From positions 1-43,192 of IMG/VR virus record IMGVR_UViG_3300020202_000127: 43,192 bases of DNA; one strand, 5' to 3'. Shown here piece by piece: positions 22,605 to 30,108 of this stretch (its first letter is position 1; every line of letters begins with the position of its first letter). A program made the position numbers and the translations under genes. A model generated the notes under the pieces. The model ran no database searches. It worked only from the letters and a program-made list of their open reading frames with translations, and was not told the origin of the DNA. This DNA is from a virus.

Positions 22605-23036
22605 ATGTACGTAGACGCATTGCTACTTTTCTCAGATGCCCAGGCGATCACCGCCGCAGCTGGTTCCACCAACACGGTAGACCTTGGGGCTGTTCGTAAC
22701 CTTGGGGCTGGTGAGCCACTTTATGTGGTCTGCACCGTTGACGTGGCTTTTACCGATTCTGGCTCTGACTCGACTCTGACTGTTGCTCTCGAGGGCGACA
22801 GCACAGACTCTTTCACACCAGACGGCACCGACACTCTGTTTACCATCCCGGCGTTGGCTGCGGCTGGAAACGTGTACATCGCGCGTATCAGCCCTGACTT
22901 CGCTTCGAACTATCGTTACCTCCGTCTGAAGTACACGCCGAACAACGGCAACCTTTCGACAGGGAGCTTAACGGCGTTCATTACACATGACGTTCAGAAA
23001 TATTCGTCTTACGCTGACGGAATCACAATTTCGTAA
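22605..23036 (+). CDS. Capsid cement protein, Bbp16-like
   Basis: 143 residues from ATG 22605 behind AAAGGAG. MYVDALLLFSDAQAITAAAGSTNTVDLG and the beta-rich body ending LTAFITHDVQKYSSYADGI fit the Bbp16 cement-protein family of BPP-1-like phages, which clamps capsid hexamers. It directly follows the capsid gene, as in BPP-1. Confidence 0.85.
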   Translation: MYVDALLLFSDAQAITAAAGSTNTVDLGAVRNLGAGEPLYVVCTVDVAFTDSGSDSTLTVALEGDSTDSFTPDGTDTLFTIPALAAAGNVYIARISPDFASNYRYLRLKYTPNNGNLSTGSLTAFITHDVQKYSSYADGITIS

Positions 23037-23049
23037 GTAAGGAGAGAGC

Positions 23050-23250
23050 ATGAAGGTTAGAGCAATCAAACTCGGGTATCACGGAATCAAGCGACGCCGA
23101 CCAGGCGACGTCTTCGACATCAAGAGCGAGAAGGAATTTTCGCCCAACTGGATGGAGAGGGTTGACGGCAAGGCAGCGAAAGCCAAGCCCAAGCAAGAAG
23201 AGGTGGAGCTCGAGCAAGAGGCTTCAACTGGTGACTCTGACGTAATTTAA
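23050..23250 (+). CDS. Small conserved structural-region protein (66 aa)
   Basis: 66 residues, MKVRAIKLGYHGIKRRRPGDVFDIKSEKEFSPNWMERVDG followed by an acidic tail. The first 40 residues are a small beta-domain common downstream of phage capsid genes. The function is unknown. A strong hairpin follows. Confidence 0.75.
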   Translation: MKVRAIKLGYHGIKRRRPGDVFDIKSEKEFSPNWMERVDGKAAKAKPKQEEVELEQEASTGDSDVI

Positions 23251-23254
23251 CGTG

Positions 23255-23290
23255 AACGTGGCTGGGTGATGAGCTCAGCCACGTTTCTTT
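23255..23290 (+). terminator. Hairpin/terminator after the capsid gene cluster
   Basis: AACGTGGCTG (23255-23264) pairs perfectly with CAGCCACGTT (23276-23285), 11-base loop, then TCTTT. Probably a partial terminator that sets capsid levels above those of tail genes. Confidence 0.7.
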
Positions 23291-23303
23291 GATTGGGGGT
23301 TTC

Positions 23304-23732
23304 ATGGCTGATGCCGTAACAACAAATGTGATTCTCGACAACGCTACTCACTATGTAGCTCATTTCACCAACATCTCTGACGGCACGGGTGAATCCGCCG
23401 TGGTCAAAGTCGATAAGTCGGCGATCGGCGCGGCGTCTGATGGCGCTGAGGCTGGTAGCCTCGATATCGAACGTGTGGAGTGGTGCTGTAGCGGTATGCA
23501 GGTCCGCATTCTCTGGGAACACACAACCGATGATTTGGCGATGGTTCTCGATGGCAACGGCTCATTCGATTTCACTGGCCGGCATGTGAATGTCACTGGC
23601 GTGAATCATCTCGAGGGGCTCAAAGATCCTCGCAGCTCCGGTGGTACCGGAGACATCCTGTTTACTACAAACGGTCACACGTCTGGCGACACCTACAGTG
23701 TCACCCTGTGGCTGAGAAAGAATCCGGCTTAA
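23304..23732 (+). CDS. Conserved phage structural protein (142 aa)
   Basis: From ATG 23304 with GGGGG upstream. VAHFTNISDGTGESAVVKVDKSA, then GDILFTTNGHTSGDTYSVTLWLRK are blocks found in virion proteins of many phages. The exact location is unknown; head completion or decoration is likely from its neighbours. Confidence 0.75.
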   Translation: MADAVTTNVILDNATHYVAHFTNISDGTGESAVVKVDKSAIGAASDGAEAGSLDIERVEWCCSGMQVRILWEHTTDDLAMVLDGNGSFDFTGRHVNVTGVNHLEGLKDPRSSGGTGDILFTTNGHTSGDTYSVTLWLRKNPA

Positions 23733-23760
23733 TTTTTAAACGGGAAAGGAGGGGATCAGC

Positions 23761-23811
23761 ATGGCTAAAAAGGCAAAGGGAAAACCAAAACCAAAACCAG
23801 TAAAGAAGTAA
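23761..23811 (+). CDS. 16-residue Lys/Pro peptide
   Basis: ATG 23761-23763 with a very strong AGGAGGGGA ribosome-binding site, 16 codons, TAA 23809-23811. The product MAKKAKGKPKPKPVKK is almost only Lys, Pro, Gly and Ala. The next gene starts 12 bases later. The strong site and clean fit argue for translation. A nucleic-acid-binding or virion peptide is conceivable. Confidence 0.55.
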   Translation: MAKKAKGKPKPKPVKK

Positions 23812-23822
23812 GGAGTTAGCGA

Positions 23823-24443
23823 ATGGCATCGGAAACGGAGATCTGCAACCTGGCCTTAGGACACTTGGGCGCGGGGAAAGAAATCGCCAACCTCGAGACG
23901 GATCGCAGCCAGGAAGCTGCCGCTTGTCGGCGGTTTTATGACGACTGTCGAGACGCCACCTTGAGAGATTTCTCATGGCCGTTCGCAACGAAAATCGCTC
24001 CTCTGGGTTTGGTCACAGACTCAGAGGATGACGATCATCCAACCGAAGAATGGACTTATCAGTATCAAGTCCCAAGCGACTCCCTGATGTTTCGAAAGAT
24101 CCAAAGTGGAACCAGGAATGACAGTCGCGGAACTAAGGTGCCTTACCGTCTCGCTTACGGTGATTCAGGCACAGTAGTTTTCACCGACAAAGAAGACGCC
24201 GTTGGCGAGTACACGATTCGTGTAGACGATCCGCTCAGGTATTCGTCTGACTTCGTGATGGCGCTGTCATTGAGGCTTGCATCGTACATCGCACCTCAGG
24301 TGACGGGTGGTGATCCGTTCAAGATGGGTGATCGCGCATTGAAGTTATACGAGTTTGAAATCAGCAAGGCTCGAGCATCGGCTCTGAATGAAGAGCAACC
24401 GGAACAAGAGCCAGATTCAGAATTTATCAGCACAAGGGAGTGA
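23823..24443 (+). CDS. Head-tail adaptor / tail tubular protein A-like
   Basis: 206 residues. ETEICNLALGHLGAGKEIANLETDRSQEAAACRRFYDDCRDATLRDFSWPFAT is the signature of podovirus adaptors that dock the tail to the portal (T7 gp11 and related). Placed between head and nozzle genes. Confidence 0.85.
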   Translation: MASETEICNLALGHLGAGKEIANLETDRSQEAAACRRFYDDCRDATLRDFSWPFATKIAPLGLVTDSEDDDHPTEEWTYQYQVPSDSLMFRKIQSGTRNDSRGTKVPYRLAYGDSGTVVFTDKEDAVGEYTIRVDDPLRYSSDFVMALSLRLASYIAPQVTGGDPFKMGDRALKLYEFEISKARASALNEEQPEQEPDSEFISTRE

Positions 24444-24445
24444 AC

Positions 24446-24727
24446 GTGGAATTAAAGAATATGAAGTGCAGCGAGCAGAAGCATGATGTGGCGACACAGC
24501 CATTGAAGGACAACGGTCCTCAGTATCCATATGGGTTGCAGGTTCGTCTTGATGAGGAATCAATCAAGAAGCTTGGAATTCAGCTCCCCGCTGTTGGCGA
24601 CAAAATGAAGTTGGTTGCTGTGGCTGAGGTGTATTCCGTCTCAGATCACAAGAGCGTGTATGGACAGAATCGCGCGATCGAGCTTCAGATTACAGATATG
24701 GCGCTGAGCTCTTCGAAGGAGTCTTAA
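24446..24727 (+). CDS. Conserved phage protein, capsid-staple-like
   Basis: GTG 24446 has the better-placed AAGGGA site, giving 93 residues; GTG 24440 is also in frame. The product MELKNMKCSEQKHD ... YPYGLQVRLDEESIKKLGIQLPAVGDKMKLVAVAEVYSVS ... IELQITDMAL matches a phage family that I recall as capsid staple protein. The name is from memory; the family match is good. The stop overlaps the next start (TAATG). Confidence 0.7.
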   Translation: MELKNMKCSEQKHDVATQPLKDNGPQYPYGLQVRLDEESIKKLGIQLPAVGDKMKLVAVAEVYSVSDHKSVYGQNRAIELQITDMALSSSKES

Positions 24728-25308
24728 TGCGGCCAGTGCTAGCGGTATTTGATGGCTTTTTTAGAGATCCAGAACAGGTAAGACGAGACATCCTGGCCGG
24801 TCCTTTCGCGGACGTGTGTAACCCGGTTGATGGTGTGTCTTATCCCGACATCAACATCGAGGTTCCGCCGTATGTCTCTGAGTACGTCGTCACCAGGTTG
24901 GAAGAGATCTTCTCTGCGAAGGTTAACCCCAAGGTGATATTCGCGCGGCTAACTCGAGCGACTGGGCGTAAGGCGCCCCATGCCGTTCATTCGGATCGGA
25001 TCATGGGCCAATACTCAGCTCACGTCTACATCTCGCGTGAGTGGCCCGAAGGCGCCGGAACAAGTTTCTGGACGCATGTCACTGAAGGCAGTAGGCACGA
25101 TGAGAACACAGACATTGATCTGATCGCGAAGGATTACAACGATTTATCTCAGTGGGAAAAAACTATCAATTGCCAAGGGCTCTTTAACCGCGTGTTGATT
25201 CACGATGCCTGTTTCTGGCATTGCGCTGAACCGATAGGCGGTTGGGGGGATAGCCCAGAAAATGGGCGCGTGGTCCTGACGTGTTTCTTTGATGTTGTTG
25301 AGGGGTAG
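24727..25308 (+). CDS. 2-oxoglutarate/Fe(II) oxygenase-like protein (DUF6445-like)
   Basis: 193 residues. H88-S-D90 in PHAVHSDRIMGQYSAHVYIS, H165 in HDACFWHCAEPIGGWG and R181 in GRVVLTCFFD have the order expected for an iron-binding HxD...H triad and the 2-oxoglutarate Arg. The fold looks like the DUF6445 / prolyl-hydroxylase-like group. A substrate cannot be named; a virion or host protein is possible. It sits among tail genes, between the staple-like and nozzle genes. Confidence 0.75.
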   Translation: MRPVLAVFDGFFRDPEQVRRDILAGPFADVCNPVDGVSYPDINIEVPPYVSEYVVTRLEEIFSAKVNPKVIFARLTRATGRKAPHAVHSDRIMGQYSAHVYISREWPEGAGTSFWTHVTEGSRHDENTDIDLIAKDYNDLSQWEKTINCQGLFNRVLIHDACFWHCAEPIGGWGDSPENGRVVLTCFFDVVEG

Positions 25309-25311
25309 TGA

Positions 25312-27909
25312 ATGACGACAGTCTCTCAGAAAAGCTTTGCCGGGGGCGAGCTCGCGCCGGCTCTATACGCTCGAGTTGACACCACCAAATACGCCACAGG
25401 TCTTCGCACTTGTCGGAACTTCTTCGTGATGAAACATGGTGGTGTGGCAACGAGACCGGGGACTAAATTTATCGCTGAGGTAAAGGACTCATCTAAGGCC
25501 ACCCGATTGATCCCGTGGATTTTCAACGATGACGACACATACTTATTGGAGTTTGGTGACGGCTATCTTCGTACATATCAGAATGATGATCTGTTGGTTT
25601 CCACGAGCAATGTGACAATCACCAATATAACCAACGCCAATCCGGCTGTGTTGACATACACGGGGCTAGATCCGACCAACACTCCTCCGCGTGATGAATT
25701 CATGATCACTGGTGTCGTCGGCGCTATGGCGTCTTCGGTTAATGGGAAAAAATTTAAAATCGCCAACATCAACACCGTGGCGAATACTCTCGAGTTACGA
25801 AATCTAGACGGAACTAACTTTAACTCTACGTCCATCGGATCTTACACCTCTGGCGGTCTTCTTAGTTACATCGATAACACCTCCGTGTACCAGGACACTG
25901 ATCTCTTCGATATTCAGTATGTTCAGTATGGTGACACGATGGTTACAACTCACCCAAGCTATGAGCCGAAGGAAGTTCTCAGCCCAGACGGGAACAACCC
26001 TCAAATCACCTCTATTAATTTCGGCACTTCAATTGCGGCGCCAACAGGTGTGAGTAATACTGGGGCTGCGGGCTCAACAAGTAGCTGGGTGGTGACGGCG
26101 GTCAAGGCTGACACCTACGAGGAAAGTCTTGAGTCGGCAGCAACAACCTCGAGCGCGGTTCCTTCAAGCGGATCTCCGATCACAATTTCATGGAACGCTG
26201 TCACCGGAGCTCAAGAGTACAACGTCTATAGAAGGAAAAACGGCATCTACGGATTTGTAGGTATAGCCGGGGGGCTGTCTTTCGAGGACACTGGTATTGA
26301 TCCGGATACGCTAGACACTCCGCCAGTTGCCAGAAATCCATTCTCTAGCACGAACAACTATCCAGCTGCCTGTGGTTTGTTTCAGCAACGTCTTTTGCTC
26401 GCAAGCCCCAATAGTGACATTGAGAAGGTTTATGCCTCTCGCTCAGGGATGTTGTACAACTTCACGATTAGCTCGCCACTTCAAGAAGATGATGCTGTCA
26501 CATTCTCAATGACTGGGCGGCGGGTGAACGAAGTTAGGCACCTTCTTGATCTTGGCCAGTTGGTGGTTCTGACGGCTGGCGGCGAGTGGACTGTTCAGGG
26601 TGATGCCGCAGGGATATTGAAGCCGGCTGAAGTTAACCCTAAGCAATATTCATACAACGGCGCGAGCAACGTCGCTCCGATCATAATTGGTGGGAACGCT
26701 CTTTTCATTCAGGCTCGCGGCTCGATTGTTCGCGACTTGAGTTTTGACTACCAGGTTGATGGTTATCGCGGAAACGATTTGACGATCTTCTCAGGCCATC
26801 TCTTTGAAGGACACACCATCATTGACTGGGCTTACCAGCAAAACCCGCACTCAATCGTGTGGGCTGTCCGCGATGACGGCGTACTGTTAGCGCTGACATA
26901 TGTGCGTGAACACGAAGTGTGGGGATGGAGCCGGCACGATTTTGACGGCGAAGTTGAGAGTGTGTGTGTCATTCCTGATGGAAACGAAGACGCTCTCTAT
27001 ATGATCATCAAGCGAACAATCGATGGGGAAACCAAGCGCTATATCGAGCGTCTGGCTCAGCGCCGCGTTGATGACATCATCGATTATATCGGCATGGACT
27101 GCTCTGTTACTTATGATGGCCGCAATACCAACAACAGCCACACCATGACTCTGGCTGAGTACAACAGCGGCGGATGGCTCTATACGAGCACGATTACATG
27201 CACCTCGAGCACTTCCTATTTCTCCGCGAATGATGTTGGGAACGCGATCCACTTGACCGGCTCTGACGGGACCGTTATCCGATTCACCATCAACGAGTAT
27301 GTGAGCGCGACAGTTGTTCGTGGTAAGCCACACATGACTGTTCCGGCTGGGATGCGCGCGGCTGCGATTTCAAATTGGGCCAAAGCTGTTGATCAGGTTC
27401 CAGACCTAGATCATCTCGAGGGCGAAGAAGTCAGTGTGTTCGCTGATGGATTCGTGGTCGCTAATCCAAACAACGAATCTTATGAGGTTTTAACAGTTAC
27501 CGATGGCGTCCTCACATTGGACCGTCCTTATACCGTTATTCACGTTGGCCTTCCGTTCACATGTGACGTTGAGACTCTCAATATCGATACAGCCCAGGGC
27601 GAGACACTCGCTGACAAGAAGAAGATCATTTCAAAAGTGACTGTGCATGTTGAGTCTTCTCGAGGTGTGTTTATCGGGGCTGAGCCTCCGAGTGAGGATG
27701 ACGACGATCCGCTTGAGGGTCTGACCGAGTACAAAACTCGCAACGAAGAAGGCTATGACGATCCGCCTGAGCTCGAGACCGGGACTATTGACGTCAACAT
27801 TCAGCCTCACTGGAATTCCAACGGGCGCGTTTTCATCAGACAGATTGATCCGATTCCTCTTTCCGTTCTGGCTGTGGCACCAGCCGGGATGATTCCTTTC
27901 AGGGGGTGA
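25312..27909 (+). CDS. Tail nozzle / tail tubular protein B-like
   Basis: 865 residues. SQKSFAGGELAPALYARVDTTKYATGLRTCRNFFVMKHGGVATRPGTKF is the hallmark N-terminus of the large podovirus nozzle or stabilisation proteins. A fibronectin-like section follows (ATTSSAVPSSGSPITISWNAVTGAQEYNVYRRKNGIYG, about 280-320). The C-terminus ends PISVLAVAP-like (PIPLSVLAVAPAGMIPFRG). It forms the lower tail tube. Confidence 0.9.
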   Translation: MTTVSQKSFAGGELAPALYARVDTTKYATGLRTCRNFFVMKHGGVATRPGTKFIAEVKDSSKATRLIPWIFNDDDTYLLEFGDGYLRTYQNDDLLVSTSNVTITNITNANPAVLTYTGLDPTNTPPRDEFMITGVVGAMASSVNGKKFKIANINTVANTLELRNLDGTNFNSTSIGSYTSGGLLSYIDNTSVYQDTDLFDIQYVQYGDTMVTTHPSYEPKEVLSPDGNNPQITSINFGTSIAAPTGVSNTGAAGSTSSWVVTAVKADTYEESLESAATTSSAVPSSGSPITISWNAVTGAQEYNVYRRKNGIYGFVGIAGGLSFEDTGIDPDTLDTPPVARNPFSSTNNYPAACGLFQQRLLLASPNSDIEKVYASRSGMLYNFTISSPLQEDDAVTFSMTGRRVNEVRHLLDLGQLVVLTAGGEWTVQGDAAGILKPAEVNPKQYSYNGASNVAPIIIGGNALFIQARGSIVRDLSFDYQVDGYRGNDLTIFSGHLFEGHTIIDWAYQQNPHSIVWAVRDDGVLLALTYVREHEVWGWSRHDFDGEVESVCVIPDGNEDALYMIIKRTIDGETKRYIERLAQRRVDDIIDYIGMDCSVTYDGRNTNNSHTMTLAEYNSGGWLYTSTITCTSSTSYFSANDVGNAIHLTGSDGTVIRFTINEYVSATVVRGKPHMTVPAGMRAAAISNWAKAVDQVPDLDHLEGEEVSVFADGFVVANPNNESYEVLTVTDGVLTLDRPYTVIHVGLPFTCDVETLNIDTAQGETLADKKKIISKVTVHVESSRGVFIGAEPPSEDDDDPLEGLTEYKTRNEEGYDDPPELETGTIDVNIQPHWNSNGRVFIRQIDPIPLSVLAVAPAGMIPFRG

Positions 27910-27910
27910 T

Positions 27911-28411
27911 ATGGCAGCAACAGGTGCTCTAGCAGTTGGCGCGATCTCAAGTGCGGCGACGGCGTACTCTCAAGCTCAAGCTTACGAAGCTCAAGGGTAC
28001 TACCAAAAGAAAATGTCGAAGATCAATGCAAGCTTCGCTGAGATGGAAGCTGAAGACGCGATCAAGCGCGGTGACAGAGAAGCCGGCGATGTAAGACGTC
28101 GCGGGAAGAAGATCCACGGCGCTCAGCGAGCTGCCTTGGCCGCACAGGGAATTGACATCGATAGCGGCTCTGCACTCGATATCCAAGACGAGGCGCGATC
28201 GATGACTGAACAGGATGCACTGACCGTCAGAAATAATGCTTGGCGGGAAGCCTGGGGGTATCGCGTTCAGGCCAGCAACGCAACCGCTGAGGGGCGAATG
28301 GCTCAGCTGACAGCCAGGGGGAACGCGCGGAACACGCTTTTAACTGGTGGTCTTCAGGCGACAAGTTACGGTTTACAGGCTTACAGCGCCTATCAAAAGC
28401 GGGGTAGCTGA
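27911..28411 (+). CDS. Internal virion protein (small)
   Basis: 166 residues. An Ala/Gly-rich start (GALAVGAISSAATAYSQAQAYEAQG) leads into a long helix and AQRAALAAQGIDIDSGSALDIQDEA, typical of T7 gp14-like and epsilon15 ejection proteins. It is likely released into the host envelope at infection to help form the DNA channel. Confidence 0.8.
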   Translation: MAATGALAVGAISSAATAYSQAQAYEAQGYYQKKMSKINASFAEMEAEDAIKRGDREAGDVRRRGKKIHGAQRAALAAQGIDIDSGSALDIQDEARSMTEQDALTVRNNAWREAWGYRVQASNATAEGRMAQLTARGNARNTLLTGGLQATSYGLQAYSAYQKRGS

Positions 28412-30108
28412 TGCCAACAGTCCCTCGCTATGACTCCCCCCAGGTAAGACAGACAGGGCTTCCCAATGCTCGAGTTAACACCTCCGCACCTCTTGAAGCA
28501 TTCGGTGGTGGTGACGGTCTCGAGCGGGTGAATGCGGCTGTTGGCCAGCTCGCGAACACTGGCGCTCGTATCGCGCTCGAGGAAAGAGAGAAGGCTGATG
28601 ACGTCGCAACACAAGACTATTACGCGAAACTAGCTCGAGAGAAACAGCGGCTCCAATGGGATCCAAATTCGGGCGCCATGGTGAAGCGCGGGAAAGACGC
28701 TCTTGGCGTCATGGAAGAGTACGGGACTCAGTTTGATAAGTTCGCTGACTCGCTCGAAAAAGATCTAAAGAACGAAAACCAGCGCGCCATCGCACGAAAG
28801 ATCCGCCTTCAACAAAGGATGGATCTCGACAATCATCTTGAGCGGCACACCTTCTCTGAGGCTCAGGCGCTGGCTGACGAAACAACCAAGTCAGGCCTGT
28901 TAGTCGCTCAGAATGAAGCGGTCTTAAATTACAGCGATCCACAGAAAATTAAGGAAAGCATCAACACCCAGGTTGCATTGCTTCAGAGCGCGGCTCAGAG
29001 GAAGGGGCTCCCGGCTGAATCATTTCAAGTCTTGGTTCAGGATGCGACCAGCAAGACTCACGCAGCGGTCCTCTCGAGGATGCTCGCCAATGGTGACGAT
29101 CTTGCGGCCAGTGACTATTTCAAAAACAACAAGCCACAGATGACCGGCGCTGATGCTGCCTCTCTCGAGAAGGCTCTCGCTGAGGGATCTCTCAGAGGTG
29201 AGACTCAACGCCAGGCCACTGCGATCATGGATCAGACTGGTGGAGATCTCCGCTCAGCTTTGGATGCTGCCCGAAAGATCAGTGATCCGAAGGTTCAAGA
29301 GTCTGTGGTCGGTGAGATTAAAACTCGCCACGCTGAGAATGAGCGGATCAAGAGCGAGAACGAAGAGAAGTTATTTAAGCAAGCATCTGACTACGCTGAG
29401 AAGGCGCTCAAGCGACCAGATCCGGTGACGTGGAATGGATTATCCCTACAGGCGAGAAACGCCATTGACAACCGGATAGAGCAGCTTCGCAAGGGTGTAG
29501 AGCCTGAGCCTAACAGCGAGGACTATTACCAGCTGATGCACATGGCGTCTGGCGTGAACGCCACCGAATTCAAGCGCACCAACCTGATGATGTACCGAGG
29601 GAAGGTGACAAACTCTGAGCTCGCAAGCCTCATCAAGATTCAGACCGACATGAAGAATGGCGCTGGCAGTAAGGAGCTCGATACCTTCCGCACTGATCAC
29701 ATGATCGTGACTGATGCCTTGAATGAGATGGGGATCGATCCAACGCCTTCGCCTGGCAGTAAGGATGCGAAGAAGGTGGCTGCCTTCCGTAAACAGGTTG
29801 ACGAGCAGATCCGACAGATCCAAGCGAACACGGGACGAAAGGCGACGAACGAAGAAGTTCAAGGCATCGTTGACGGTCTAATGGTCAAGGGCTCAGTCCC
29901 AGGCAGTGGGTTTTTTGGATTCTTCCAGACCGAGAAGCGAGTGTTTCAGCTCGAGGACGGCGAGAAAATTTCCGTTGCCGTCAAAGATATTCCAAAGAGC
30001 GAGCGTATGAAGATCGAAGCTGCGCTCAGGGCTAACGGTAAGCCGATTAGTGATCAGGCTGTGTTGGATCTGTGGATGCGAAAAATGAGCAGAAGAGGCG
30101 GTGGTTAG
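28411..30108 (+). CDS. Internal virion / ejection protein (565 aa)
   Basis: 565 residues, mostly helical and charged. The N-terminus (VPRYDSPQVRQTGLPNARVNTSAPLEAFGGG) is the common start of phage ejection-associated proteins. ALEEREKADDVATQDYYAKLAREKQRLQWDPNSG lies near 68-100. It overlaps both neighbours by one or two bases, forming an ejection-protein triplet with 27911 and 30108. Confidence 0.75.
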   Translation: MPTVPRYDSPQVRQTGLPNARVNTSAPLEAFGGGDGLERVNAAVGQLANTGARIALEEREKADDVATQDYYAKLAREKQRLQWDPNSGAMVKRGKDALGVMEEYGTQFDKFADSLEKDLKNENQRAIARKIRLQQRMDLDNHLERHTFSEAQALADETTKSGLLVAQNEAVLNYSDPQKIKESINTQVALLQSAAQRKGLPAESFQVLVQDATSKTHAAVLSRMLANGDDLAASDYFKNNKPQMTGADAASLEKALAEGSLRGETQRQATAIMDQTGGDLRSALDAARKISDPKVQESVVGEIKTRHAENERIKSENEEKLFKQASDYAEKALKRPDPVTWNGLSLQARNAIDNRIEQLRKGVEPEPNSEDYYQLMHMASGVNATEFKRTNLMMYRGKVTNSELASLIKIQTDMKNGAGSKELDTFRTDHMIVTDALNEMGIDPTPSPGSKDAKKVAAFRKQVDEQIRQIQANTGRKATNEEVQGIVDGLMVKGSVPGSGFFGFFQTEKRVFQLEDGEKISVAVKDIPKSERMKIEAALRANGKPISDQAVLDLWMRKMSRRGGG

